Assembly (NCBI GenBank): GCA_026929865.2
Contig: CM049414.1
Span: forward strand, 21,031,001 to 21,095,000
DNA: 64,000 bases
Reading direction: 5' to 3'
Source: Hyperoplus lanceolatus
Taxonomy: Eukaryota; Chordata; Actinopteri; Uranoscopiformes; Ammodytidae
Shown here piece after piece: positions 13,101 to 23,523 of the stretch (position 1 is its first letter; each line of letters starts with the position of its first letter). The notes beneath the pieces were generated by a model, which saw nothing but the letters and a program-made list of their open reading frames with translations, was not told the origin of the DNA and made no database searches. Made by a program: the position numbers and the translations under genes.

Positions 13101-13906
13101 GAAGAAAGGGAAGACAACCAGGCTTAGCTCATTCTCTGATGGGGCAATATCAAAAATAATTGAATGTTGATTCAAAACATGTGTTTGCAGGTCTCATAAC
13201 ATAACGGCCTGCAAACCATTGTTCAGTAGTGGGAGAGTTTTTACTTCTATGGCGGAGGTTTTAAAAATGTATTGGAGCACCAGAGCCGATAAGATACGAG
13301 AGCTTCCTCTTTTTAGGACTCTCTGGTTCTCTGTCCCCTAAGAGGTCAGCACTAGAAATACAGCTTGGCACTGGACACTATTGTACATTTATGGGTCACA
13401 AAATTGCACTCTTAAAAAATGTGCATGGATTGACTTGCCCCCATCCCCCCCACATGAAGGAAACCGCTAATTGTGACAAAATGACTGGTGGGACCGTGTC
13501 TTTCATACTGGTCCAATTTGTGGATGTTTTCTCAGGTGTTTTACTGAAGACTTACCTCCTGCAATGACCTGTAAGGGCAAGAACAGACGCACAGAATTAG
13601 TCTATCTGTCTTAAGGTGAAAATTAGTACCACGTCAAATTTAAATATATAATCTTGTTTCTTTTCAGCATGCCAGACATGGATATACAACCAATGAAGCA
13701 TTATATATTTGGTCACTTAAATATTTAGTCAGTGTTACATGTTTATAAACGGTTTTATTCACTAACACACGAGAACGTACAAATGAAATTCATGTAAGAA
13801 GTGAATCAATATTCAAAAATAACACATTCAACGGAGGGTTATGTTTACCTGATAGTAGAAGTACGCCGCAATCAGACACATAAATAGCCTGGAACGCATT
13901 CTTACT
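2002..13906 (-). CDS. Gene A: adhesion GPCR, ADGRF family (ADGRF3-like)
   Basis: Adhesion GPCR at the cell surface. Exons in transcript order: 13906-13849 (ATG at 13899), 13568-13556, 12456-12319, 11964-11812, 11300-11218, 10133-10034, 9355-9122, 7929-7693, 7167-7033, 6850-6651, 6480-6292, 6051-4747, 4155-4114, 2175-2146, 2067-2002. All phases agree and the coding length is 2976 nt, 991 residues. Domain order: signal peptide, N-terminal segment, Cys-rich module, SEA-like, Ig-like pair, HRM-like module, GAIN with GPS (CECNHLTSFSVL), seven TM helices, short cytoplasmic tail. The family is certain from the GPS and 7TM. The ADGRF3-like label rests on remembered similarity of the TM2-TM5 region and is only moderate. 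The ligand is unknown. The intron between 2175 and 4155 carries a Tc1 element. Confidence 0.85.
2278..3900. mobile_element. Tc1/mariner-like element with two 3' halves
   Basis: Terminal inverted repeats start cagtatctcacaaaagtgag (2278) and end with their complement at 3900, with TA next to each end. Minus-strand fragments between 3322 and about 2600 encode an N-terminal HTH part (MSARGQRRTQR), the catalytic WSDET motif, and the C-terminal third. A second copy of that C-terminal third is on the plus strand at 3326-3674 (HDNDPKHT, SPDLNPIEHLWG). The 5' half of the second copy is missing, so the element is a head-joined hybrid. Frames are broken and it should be inactive. Confidence 0.85.
4747..6051 (-). 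CDS. Gene A exon 12: GAIN, GPS and most of the 7TM domain
   Basis: A single 435-codon exon. The first about 150 residues are GAIN subdomain B with CVFWN and the Cys pair, then GPS CECNHLTSFSVL with the cleavage triplet His-Leu-Thr at 5550-5542. TM1 to most of TM7 follow. TM2 has LADCSFLAS, the TM3 region has CKHLFFLAAFSWMM, ECL2 has NTCWL, and TM6 has LTPVFGVTWIFGF, all adhesion-GPCR hallmarks. It ends ILNSFQ at donor GTAATT. Confidence 0.92.
6292..6480 (-). CDS. Gene A exon 11: GAIN subdomain A
   Basis: Exactly 63 codons, phase 0-0, between acceptor tttctag and donor GTAAGC. The encoded helix-rich stretch (AADINASINILSLMASASE) is typical of the helical first half of a GAIN domain and corresponds to gene C's 165-nt and gene B's 174-nt exons. 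Confidence 0.7.
6651..6850 (-). CDS. Gene A exon 10: HRM-like cysteine module
   Basis: A 200-nt exon, phase 1 to 0. It encodes GFCKND followed by NWPNTPSGDTV, then RTCANG, SRTCDGTTWQ and FCV. The Cys/Trp/Pro pattern resembles the hormone-receptor module found before GAIN domains in adhesion GPCRs. Genes B and C have a 179-nt exon of the same kind at the same place. Confidence 0.7.
7033..9355 (-). CDS. Gene A exons 7-9: Ig-like region
   Basis: Exon 9355-9122 carries Cys, then W and further Cys. Exon 7929-7693 opens by completing the Ig signature W-S-G-T-Y-V-C across the splice junction, then starts a second Ig-like fold. Exon 7167-7033 supplies the rest of it (NVNVPCKK). The donor at 9121-9120 is GC rather than GT (TCAG|GCAAGT), and that choice is the one giving the right phase and the G-x-Y-x-C motif. 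A MITE lies in the intron between 7271 and 7618. Confidence 0.7.
7271..7618. mobile_element. MITE, TTAAAGC-end family
   Basis: Left end aaaagctatagtgcgtaact and right end ttacgcaatattgctttaaa are inverted and imperfect. Its internal text (gaggtaagcctttggtgatc, about 7345) recurs at 34294 beside the DIRS element, which shows a dispersed family. It lies in a gene A intron. Confidence 0.6.
7940..9060. other. Gene A intron, nothing recognised
   Basis: The AT-rich intron between the two Ig exons shows no exon-like or repeat-like pattern beyond short A/T runs. Confidence 0.4.
10034..11300 (-). CDS. Gene A exons 5-6: SEA-like module
   Basis: Exon 11300-11218 (83 nt, phase 1 to 0) encodes a beta-strand-like segment (IELTLMLSIN). 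Exon 10133-10034 (100 nt, phase 0 to 1) continues with AEFSVKFTTSKLQ and an amphipathic helix. Together they match the position and shape of the SEA first half seen in genes B and C (RVTLELTFSEEL in C). Only part of a SEA domain is present by length, so autocleavage is uncertain. Confidence 0.6.
10376..10800. repeat. Dispersed AT-rich repeat block, copy 1
   Basis: It shares phrases with 46655-46790 (aagtaatcaactggcaaag) and with 50130-50240 (ttgattgcttacattaaaa). I see no open frame and cannot name the family. Confidence 0.4.
11340..11700. mobile_element. Foldback MITE with GGTAAC...AAGGTAC ends
   Basis: The left side (gggtaactttataataataa) is matched by the reverse complement of the right side (tcattgtaaagtgttacc). 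Inside, the phrase agtaactactacatagttatg repeats three to four times in direct and inverted form. It lies in a gene A intron. Confidence 0.6.
11812..11964 (-). CDS. Gene A exon 4: Cys-rich module
   Basis: A 153-nt phase 1-1 exon between acceptor tttctag and donor GTAACAG. It carries eight cysteines in about 50 residues, with the motif CSCSKGYTWSNDVC. Gene B's duplicated Cys-rich exons have a comparable C-x-C...W-S-x-x-x-C arrangement, which suggests one module type shared across the cluster. Confidence 0.7.
12319..12456 (-). CDS. Gene A exon 3: N-terminal segment
   Basis: Phase 1 to phase 1 exon of 138 nt, acceptor ttacag, donor GTATCG. It encodes about 46 residues rich in Asn-linked glycosylation sequons (NVT, NAT, NHT, NIT). 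No named domain is recognised; position suggests the start of the extracellular region. Confidence 0.65.
13556..13906 (-). CDS. Gene A exons 1-2: signal peptide, including a 13-nt microexon
   Basis: Exon 13906-13849 follows an acceptor (ttttcatcag) and contains ATG at 13899. It encodes MRSRLFMCLIAAYFYYQ, a basic N-terminus and hydrophobic core typical of a signal peptide, and ends at donor GTAAAC in phase 0. Exon 13568-13556 is only 13 nt (cag|GTCATTGCAGGAG|gtaag). It adds VIAG plus one base and restores phase 1, which the next exon needs. An acceptor just before the ATG implies an upstream non-coding exon. Confidence 0.7.
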
Positions 13907-13978
13907 CTGATGAAAACAAACATAGAAGACGAATTAACAGCAGCAGCAATGAAGGAGCAAGGAGAACATGCTTACAAA

Positions 13979-14107
<129 letters not shown>

Positions 14108-14574
14108 TAATCCCTAAAAAACACACCCTCCGTTGCAGGGGTGTAATGCTGGGTAAATGCATGGATATGAATGTATCCACCTCCCAAAACTGAAAAGGTG
14201 TTTGTGTACTTTGCCTTCAAGCTGCCACTGACATTTGCTTAACAAATGTAAAAATAAATGAGACTTCCTCTGCCGTAAATAAAACAAAAATATTCAATGT
14301 CACTGACTCGAATGCTTCAGACAGACATGACAGAGGTACAGGACAAAAATAGCAATGAAATAAGTTGAAACATGGACACACTAGAATACTAAAAAAAAAT
14401 AAAGATAAAATCTTTGGATTATGATGTTTACTCTGAAGACCATCCGTGTTCCTTGTGACCGCCTGACCTTACAATAAGGAAGAGGAAAATATCTGGCCCT
14501 TTAGCAACTAAATATTCCACAATATTATTATTATTATGTTATACCAAAATAGTTAAAAGCTACAAAATCACTTA

Positions 14575-15581
14575 GGGTGTATTCACACATGGAAAGTCCG
14601 TTAGTTCACTTGCTTTGGTCCAGACCAAATAGAATTTGGATTTTTTTTTGTTGGTGTGGTCCACTTTCATATTGCCCCTTTTGCAAGTGAACCAGCAATA
14701 CGAAGCAAAACCACATGTGATCTGAAGTCATTCTTTCATTGGACAGACATTCTGGGGTGGAGAGAAGCAGGAAGAACGAAGTAAAAACTGCGAAATATAT
14801 CATTGATATAATATGGTTAAAAATAATAAAAATGCCTACATCTAGCCTATAAATAAAGAAGAAACACATCAAATTATTATTGTTTCATATGGTTATAATA
14901 TGTAGCCCCATGTCAATGCCACGTTATGTGGCTTCTAGCCTACGATGTGAAACATCATTTTTACTGTATTCTTGCTGCTGGACGCGCGGCTCGCGTGAAG
15001 AATAGGCTCAAACTGAAACACAGCTGATTTAGCTGTGTATCAGCTGGGTGTCAGTTCGGGGCAGTTCAGCACCAAACTGACACGGGGATAGTACTGACGA
15101 AGAACAATAAAAACACACACTTCATGCAAAGCGCAGCGTGAATCTGTTGGCACTGTAGGCTACGGGAGACGCTCCTCTCCATCTGATCGCTGATCCGCAC
15201 GCGTCATTATCAAATGTAATATTTTCGCTCGGGGCTCCCGGTCAAACCACAACTAATCTTCCTAACAATGGCGACAACAACACTTTCCCATAATGTGAAG
15301 CTGATGGCGATTTATTAAAAAAGAAAAGAAAGAAAAGGCGCAGTGCTTCCTGCAATTGGGTCGGATCGAGTCCGGCCAAATTCACACCACAAACGAACTG
15401 GAGCAGAGTGCGTTTCGAAGCGCATCGAGACCACCTCTTCAGCTGGGTCTCGGAGCGTTTGTTTGGTCCGCCCCTGGGTGCGATTGCTGTATTCACACCT
15501 GTCTGAAAGATGCGCACCGAAGGTGGAAGTGCACCTGAGTTCGTTTCAACCGAACTAAACACAGCATGTGTGAATACACCC
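14575..15581. mobile_element. Non-autonomous Harbinger-like DNA transposon
   Basis: The 1007-bp element starts gggtgtattcacacatg and ends catgtgtgaatacaccc, a near-perfect inverted repeat. It is flanked by TTA at 14572-14574 and 15582-15584, the target duplication typical of PIF/Harbinger. The right half is GC-rich. No transposase frame is seen. Confidence 0.75.
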
Positions 15582-15584
15582 TTA

Positions 15585-16800
15585 AACTAGTAAAGTGCTC
15601 AAATGTACAATGGCTTTCTAAATTAATTGAAGGCTTGTCAATGTCCCTTAAAAAACTTGCCGATGATGTCACAGTTGCTTTTTCCATATTATTCTGTATT
15701 TGTCTTCTTTTTTATGGTATAGTTTTTATGTTTTAACATGATATGCTGGAAAATTCATATAATACTAATATATATTAATATATCAAGTATAATATATTGT
15801 ATGTGAATACAGCTTAATGCCTTTAAAAAGCCATACAAACTTTTACGAAGCCATAACAATTTTCTTTAGCTCATGCAATCTACATTTTGCAATGCAAATC
15901 CTACCTCTCATGAAGCATTCCATATACAATCGTCTTTATGCCATATTGTTTTAACATTACATTTCACTTAATAGCATCAGTCAGTCTAACAGTGATAGTG
16001 CATCTTAACATTTATAACATGTTTATCCTCAAGCTTTTACTGTAAGACACTCCTGTCAGCGGCCATCTCTGAAGCCTGTGTTTCAGCTTGCCAAACTTGT
16101 TTGCATCACTTTGAATTTGGACTATTAATACTTCCATAACAGCAAGTTGGTGGTTTTTCCTGCCTCTCGTAACAGTGCACTGATCATATTTGCCCACAGA
16201 AGTTCACAACCACCTCATTTTCTTGCTGCCCGGGTCTTAATTCTTTCGCCACTGTTACACTGTGGAACACTGGACCAACAGTTTCCACATTCAGCACATC
16301 CAAGGCAAATATGAGTCAGAAATGTATACTTGCAAGCTCTCTCAGGTATCACACACCTACATACATACTGTACATTAACCTGTAAGGATTGAAATCAATA
16401 CTAACATCTGTGCGTTGGCCATACTATGTATTATAAAACAACCCAATAATAATAGTAATTAAATAATTTTTGAAACCTACAATGTCCATTGTTGTTGAGA
16501 CCTTCAAATGTGTTGACGACCTGACAGTTTAAAACAAAACGAAACATTATACGCTTCCCAAACTCCACAGCATTCAGAGTTCCAAGCACAGAATTTATAT
16601 GTATTTCTGGGGTTTAAATCTGAAGCGCTTTCGTCATTCAAATGATCTCAATGCCCGAAGATAGATATAATTAATCTTACATTACCATTCAATTGGGTTG
16701 TTTTTTTCCCCCATGGATAAAACCTTTTCCCTGTACAACTTTGTATTGTTGACCCCAATTCATCCCTTAGATTACTTGCAGCTAGTCCCTTATTCAAGTA
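15585..16800. other. Intergenic or leader-intron DNA, nothing recognised
   Basis: No exon, tRNA or transposon end is visible in this AT-rich stretch. Confidence 0.35.
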
Positions 16801-17135
16801 CAAGTGCATCTCAAAAAGTTGATATTTTTTCTGTAATTTAATTCAAAAAGAAACTTTCATTCTAGATTCAAGAAATTAATCTAGAATAAACATAATTTTC
16901 AGAAGGTTGACATTTCTGTACTATAAATCCTTTTTTTGATTGGTTTTATGTAATATTCTAATGTTTTGAGATACCGGATTTTTTTTATCCCATGAGCTGT
17001 AAGCCGTAGTCGTTATAATTAAAACAAAAGAAAGGCCTAATATATTTAACTTTGTGTGATGAATTTGGAACCTATGAAAGTTTCACTTTTTGAATGGACC
17101 TTTTCCATGATATTCTATTTTTTTGTGACGCACCT
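16800..17135. mobile_element. Short Tc1/mariner-derived MITE
   Basis: The left end tacaagtgcatctcaaaaag is mirrored by the right end tttttgtgacgcacctgta. Internal text (aacaaaagaaaggcctaa and the phrase about pyrimidine-rich gaccttttccatga) recurs at 43080-43245, so both are one family. Confidence 0.55.
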
Positions 17136-17368
17136 GTAAGTAGAAAAATTCTCAATGCAGTACATCCTATATTAACATAGTGCATTTGCTCTTTGACTTT
17201 GAAAGGCTGATTATAGAGAGGGATCTGGATTTAAACAAGACACACTCAGTTCACACTTAATGGAGGAAGTTATGGGAATGTTTTTTTACAATATTTTACA
17301 CTTATGCATCTTTTTATATATATTCTATTTACACTAATACCTTGAAACACAATAATAAGAGCTCTTAC

Positions 17369-17480
17369 CTTGGCTTTGCACTAAGCTTCACACAAAAAGC
17401 AGATGATTAACCCGTCAAGCGCGCTGCAATCAGAAATAGGACAGCCATCTGTTCTCCATATCAGAGTCAATGTCATCGAG
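17369..17480 (-). other. Possible 5' non-coding exon of gene A
   Basis: Gene A's ATG exon has an acceptor directly 5' of the start codon, so a leader exon should exist upstream. A good minus-strand donor (gccaag|gtaagagc) lies with its last exon base at 17369. The 5' limit is a guess. No promoter motif is convincing. Confidence 0.25.
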
Positions 17481-18339
17481 CACATCTATTAGAAAGACTG
17501 TGTTGAGGGGTGGGTGTGTATGTTTGTGTGTGTGTGTTGAGGATCATATCTGTCTATTTGCATGGGAGGCATTTCAGCTGGACTGACTGGCATACACACA
17601 GAGCCTGCCAGCTTTCCATAGATGTTTGTTTTGCAAATTTAGTGTTCTCCTTCTGGAAGTCACATGACAGCAGAACCATCTGAGGAGACCAGCTCAGTTT
17701 GTGCAGTTTTTGTCTGTGAGTCATCCAACCTTGATTATTCCAAAGATGCTTATTCCCTACATCTTTAAACACAAGGTTTGCCAATCCAGCAATGAGCGTT
17801 TGATCTTGCGAAATAAGTGGGGTCATCAACAAATAGCCAATTACGTGCCACATATGGTAGACAGACCAATGTAAGGCTTTTTGTCAGAGGCTGAAGGTGC
17901 TGTGCTTCAGTACACATTTGAGGTACTCTACTTGAGTTTTTTTATACTATGTTAATTGATATTTTCACTCCCCTACATTTCAATAGATAAAATTATGTTT
18001 TTTTTTCTCAGTTAATTGTTGTTAATTCAAATACCACCGTAAATTGAACCTCCCAACAGTATATTAAATTAGTCAAATTAGCTCTCCCATACTATCACTA
18101 ACAACACTCCAGTAGTATGCTATGCAATGTTATAAGTTGGCTGCAAAGTGAATCCTTCTATAATTTAATAACATTTAGCTAATTACATTTTTTTTTACTT
18201 AAATGTGGAGTCAGCGATTCTGGAGAATGCTTGTTGTCAAAATGTGTCATAAAACACTAGATTTTAATTCGCCGCACAAACAGTACAGAGAGGTAGCTGT
18301 TATGTCAGGACATATTCACTGATGTTGACCAAATGTGAT

Positions 18340-18470
18340 TTTTTTTTTTGGCATTTTTATGCTTTATTGATAGTGTAGAGACAGAGTTGAAATGGGGCAG
18401 AGAGGGGAGTGACATGCAGAGAACGACCGCGGGCTGGGATCGAACCCGAGTCCGCTGCTGTGGGGTGGTT
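18340..18470 (-). repeat. tRNA-derived SINE, 5'-truncated, minus orientation
   Basis: Reverse complement of the 3' two thirds of the SINE at 18608-18776: a B-box (ggttcgatcccagcc on the minus strand) followed by the shared tail. Together the two make an inverted pair separated by about 140 bp. Confidence 0.8.
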
Positions 18471-18607
18471 GCAGTGTACAGCATCATCAGGAATAATTAC
18501 CACACAATATGAGCAATAGACTATCAACCATTGAAACAATACATGCTAAAGTATTTTTCAAAACCAAAAATATAAACCACTTTCTGCTTTAGGGGACAAA
18601 ACCCAAG

Positions 18608-18776
18608 CACAGGGGGCGCCCTTAGCTCAGTTGGTAGGGCGTCCCCCCATGGGCCTCGGCCAGCAGCGGACCCGGGTTCGATTCCAGCCCGCGGTCGTTC
18701 TCTGCATGTCAATCCCCTCTCTGCCCCATTTCAACTCTGTCTCTACACTATCCATAAAGCATAAAAATGACAAAAA
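18608..18776 (+). repeat. tRNA-derived SINE
   Basis: It has a clear A-box (ttagctcagttggtaggg) and B-box (gggttcgattccagc), then a family tail and an A-rich end (tgacaaaaaaa). This is the best preserved of the three copies. No true tRNA fold or anticodon arm is intact, so it is not a tRNA gene. Confidence 0.85.
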
Positions 18777-18789
18777 AATATCTTAAAAG

Positions 18790-19700
18790 AAAAAAAAAAA
18801 ACCCAAGCACGGCCAAAACAAACAAACTCTTGCAAACTCTGCTCTTTGCATTTTGTCATGGCCTCCTTGCTGATTTAAATGTCTTAATTCAAGTCACGCC
18901 ACATGTCAAGGTCAGACAGAGGAACGTTTCTGAGGGGCTGTGAACTTGACTGTAGATGCATTTAACTTTCTCATCTACTTTTTATGTTACTACTTTTTTT
19001 TTATTACTTAAGGTTAGAAAACTGACATGTTGGGTATTTGCAAAGGAGCAAGGGCGTCCATCCAAAAAATAAAGAAAAAAATAAACGCCATGACATCTCT
19101 TAAAACATATCTTTAAGTGGATTTATCAGGCCAAATGGAGACCATGAGCCTAGCTGTTATTACGTAAGTTCTTCCTAGAAATTCATTTCAGTCAGCCTTT
19201 GTTCTTGGATTTGATGTTTGTGGCTGACCTAGTAGCACGGTTGAATCGCAATAGGAAATCAGCCAATGCAAATCTCTCCACTGCCTTCTATGGACATGTA
19301 CCACACAAATAAACCACAGGCTGAATGGGACAGCTACAGTCAGGGTGTTGTGACTGGGCCGGCCCAGTCTACTGAACAATGTTTGGTTTGAGAGAGCAGA
19401 AACGCAATAAATCAAAGTGTATATTCATGCAGAGTGTGTGTTCATGAATGTGTGTCTTTTAGTGGGAAGTAGCCGTCGTGATGAAGCTCCCAAAATATTT
19501 TGACAAACATGTAATGGGAACTTGAATGCTGTTGGATTGCATGTTCCAAAACCTTTCCCTTGCAAACAATCCTGTTAATCAATTTCACGTATGAATGTTA
19601 AAATACAGTGACATACTCAGATTTGTAATACTATAAATAAGGCCTTAGAAAGATTTCAACCACATCTCAATTCTGAACAGATACTAATAGCACAGTCTGT
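18790..19700. other. Intergenic DNA, nothing recognised
   Basis: No coding or repeat structure could be supported here. Confidence 0.35.
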
Positions 19701-19719
19701 AACTCTGTCTGATAACACA

Positions 19720-20165
19720 ACAGATGGAGCCGGATGGGTTCTGTAAAGCAGACCTGAACCCCAAAGAGAATCTATGGGCAATTGTCAAGAGGAAGATGAG
19801 ACACACCAGACCCAACAATACAGACCAGCTGAAGCTATCAAAGCAACCCGGGCTTCAATAACACCTCAGCAGTGCCACAGACGGATAGCCTCCATGCCAA
19901 GCTGCATTACTGCAATAATTCATGCAAAATAAGATCTCCGGCCGAGTATTGAGTACATAATAAAATGTAATATAAATGAACATAATTTTCAGATGATCGT
20001 CATTTATATTTATATTTCATTGGTCTCATGTGCTATCTAATATTCTGATATGCTGGATTTTCACTTAGTGTGTAATGAATACTGCATATCAAAGTTTTAC
20101 TCACCGAATCAAATTACAGAAAAAAATGCTTTTCTATGATATTCTAATTGTTTGAGATGCACCAT
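19720..20165 (+). mobile_element. 3' fragment of a Tc1-like transposon
   Basis: Plus-strand reading gives DLNPKENLWAIVKRKM from about 19755, the conserved C-terminal DDE motif block of Tc1-type transposases, then a degraded tail. It ends in a terminal-repeat-like sequence (gatattctaattgtttgag followed by atgcacc). The 5' half is missing. Confidence 0.7.
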
Positions 20166-20894
20166 GTTGTATCACAAAATCAAGACATAATTTTTTCTTT
20201 TCAAATAGAAAAAACAATACTGCAGTCGCAACATGCACAATATACAAAACATGCAACAAAACAACATGTAAATGCCATGTGAGAAACTACATGAAGAACT
20301 ACATCAAATGCAGAAACCTGTTTGAAAAACACTGGAGCCTGTTGTGTCATGGAAAGATCATGACAATGATAAGAGTGTGCCCGTCGGTTGCTTTACATAA
20401 GTGTAATGAATGCCAATGAACTTATTTGCTACTTTCATTGGAGCTGCTTTGTTTTTCTCTGCCAAGCTATAACAACTCCAGCCTGGATGACTTGACAAAG
20501 ACATACAGCACGCCTGCAGAGTGTCTGCACACTTTTTGAGATCCACACAACGAAAGAAAATTATAAAACATTTTACAAACGCATGGCCATCGATAAGTCT
20601 GGATGCTGTTTACATTGATATAAATATTAATTTATATATTTATCCAATATTGGATGGTTGGAACAGATCTTGTTTTATCATATCTAGATATCATATAACT
20701 AGCCCGGTACAACCAGACCATCGTACTTCATTTCATTTGTACAGAGGTCTAGAACTGCTCTATTTAGCAAACGTTCACTCACTTGGAGGCGGGGGTCTGT
20801 TGAAGTTTAGAACTATTGGATCTGCCCAGTGCCACTCTGGATCAGCCAACCAATCGCATAACGTTTGGTCGTGACGTATGTCATGAGCCGGCTT

Positions 20895-21135
20895 CTGACG
20901 GTGCGTTCCAGTTGTACTGGGAACTCGGACATTTCCGACTTCACTATTGTAATCTATGGATCTACCAGTACCTGGCAACGGTAACTTGCTAGAGCCTAAC
21001 GTTTAGTTATTTAGATGAGAAAGGTTGTAGGCGTCCATACTTTTGCGAGCAGATGCACTGGAACACAGACAGGTCGGAACTCGGAACTACCAAGTAGTAA
21101 ATCTCCGAGTTCCGAGTATAAAGGAACGCAGCATT
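20895..21135. mobile_element. Small foldback MITE
   Basis: The left phrase gtgcgttccagttgtactgg plus gaactcgga is matched in reverse complement by ctccgagttccgagtataaa plus ggaacgcagc on the right. It is about 240 bp with no coding capacity. Confidence 0.6.
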
Positions 21136-21535
21136 CAACTGAAACTGGAGCGCTACTTCGACGTCCTCATTCTCAGCCATTCGCTCTGTTCGCTGATTGG
21201 ACGGCCGGACATTTTCCTCAGCTAGAAAACATGAATTCATCGCAGCCCCAGACTGACTACTGAAGGGAAAACAAAATTTGAGCGGAAGTAGGTAGGCGGG
21301 CGGAGCCAGGCTAACGTTAAACATTCTTAAAGTTGAAACCATTTTTTTTTGTTTTACATATTTATTGTAAATAATTACATCAAAATAAACCAATGTATAC
21401 CGATTTAAAACTTCAGCTCTCTTTCCTAAACTTATATCATAATATTGGCCACAATACAGGGTAGGAATTAAAGAGTGCATCATGACAACATAATTAGCTA
21501 TACTCAGATTTCTTTTTTTAAAGACATTTTTGATC

Positions 21536-21835
21536 TTGGGGCGGCAGTGGCAAAGTGGGTAGGGTGTTCGCCTCTGGTGTGCAGGGTCGGAGGTTCGATC
21601 CCCCGTCTCCCCGCCACATGTCGAAGTGTCCCTGGGCAAGACACTGAACCCCGAATTGCTCCCGATAGTTAGCTTAGTTAGCTTAGCACCCTAGTGCTAA
21701 GCCTACCCTGCGTGGTAGCTGCTATCGGTGTATGAATGTGTGTGTGACTGGGTGAATGTGTACAAAAAACAATGTAAAGCGCTTTGGGTCTGTGATAAAC
21801 GGAGATATAGCGCTATACAAGTCCATTTTACCATT
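21536..21835 (+). repeat. tRNA-derived SINE with long 3' body
   Basis: It starts ggggcggcagtggc with an A-box-like segment and a B-box (ggaggttcgatccccc). The body contains gggcaagacactgaacccc and ends aagcgctttgggt plus tatacaagtccatttacc-like text, an arrangement common in teleost SINEs. The element at 43255-43530 is a minus-strand relative. Confidence 0.75.
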
Positions 21836-22499
21836 TTGATCTCAATAAAACTCACGGAGAAATAAATTAAATAAACTGATAAGCACAGAGGACACTCCAC
21901 AACAGAGCCCTCACTCAGTCACTCAGAACTCTCATGAGTCTATGCATCACATGTTAAGATTACATTGACAATAAGACTTGTTAACCTTAAATTCGGCTGT
22001 ATATCAGTATCAGTATTCTCAAAAGAGGTATTCAAACACTATATACTGACCGTTCTTCTCAGATTTCAGCATTAAGAATGAAGCTCATTCATTCTCTTTC
22101 TATCAAGTGGCATTTGTTCTACACACTCACACATAGACGCACACGTGCCTGTCTGTGTGACTTTTAGAGATGTATTCCTGTTGCCAAGCATGCTTAAATA
22201 GCAAAAAAAAGCTTCATATTAAATATGAGCTTTCGACATTTTCCACTGCGTTATTCCTGCACTCCCATTACCTGCTTTCGAATTATATTTGACTGATAGT
22301 CCTGTCCAGGTCAATTTATCATTGTGATCTGTAAATAAGTTCACTGGTCTGTGATAGACAGTCTTCCCTTGTCTAACTGATTTGACTAGCAAAATAAACC
22401 AAACCAAACCAAACCCAGAGCCATTTTACATCTACTTTGTGGAAATTTAGTTGGTGGGATAATAACTCTATTACGCCCAAGTGTAATATAGTATACTAG

Positions 22500-22502
<3 letters not shown>

Positions 22503-22586
<84 letters not shown>
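22503..22586. repeat. (CA)n microsatellite
   Basis: About 42 CA units in intergenic DNA. Confidence 0.95.
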
Positions 22587-22587
<1 letters not shown>

Positions 22588-23183
22588 TTTTCCATGTCGA
22601 ATGAGGACCATTTGTTTGATCACATACATACATACACAACAACACATTATACTGGTTTCCATGGCGAAAAAGGACCAAGTTTTAGATCCTTTGTGGTCAC
22701 CTACATTTCTAGAAGCAACACACACATATACAACCACACATATATACGGGTTTGTAAAGTTCAACTGCATGAATTTTACATAAACTCAATGTCCATTTAC
22801 TCTGTAGATAAAACCCATTTTCGGTCAAAAACTATTGTGATCTAAACAAAAAATTATTAAAAGCAGTTTCTAGATCAATACAATGACTATGCTTTATATC
22901 CAAAATGAGATACAAAAAGACAAGACATTATTACATTGTGTTGTTGTGAGTAGTGCTTTCAATAAATACAACTTTCAAAATACTACCAATCAATTTTTTT
23001 GTTCAGTTTTTTCAAAAAATAAAATATCACTCTTCTTTAATGTTACATTATACTTCAATTCTAACTTTCATAGATTGAACTTGTTAAAGCTGCGATGAAG
23101 ATAGACAGAAAATAAATGATTGAAACCGCTGGTTGGCTCTGTTGATTGTCATTCGGGCCTTCAAGAGCTGTCTGCAAAGATCT

Positions 23184-23447
23184 TCAAGAGTTTGTGTAGG
23201 AGTTAGATGCACCGGAGGTCGTGCCAGTAGATGACGCATTGTAACCAGCTGAAACAAAACAAAACCCAGCAAAAAAAGTGATTAAGTCTGTGACAATATG
23301 ACAATAACTTGACCATGACCATACAGCCAGGCAAGCAGCTCTGTGGTGGCATATACGTGTATGTACAGTATTTATGTATATATACATATATATACTGTAT
23401 ATACTGTGATGTATATATATATAATGTGTATATATAAATATATAAAG

Positions 23448-23523
<76 letters not shown>

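Noticed and set aside
15242..15562. GC-rich open frames as a possible promoter-linked gene
   Set aside because: They lie inside the 1007-bp element with TTA duplication, and no splice or domain support exists.
18608..18680. A tRNA gene
   Set aside because: A- and B-box are present but the body continues into a SINE tail with A-rich end, and no complete cloverleaf can be drawn. The same applies at 21536 and 43530.
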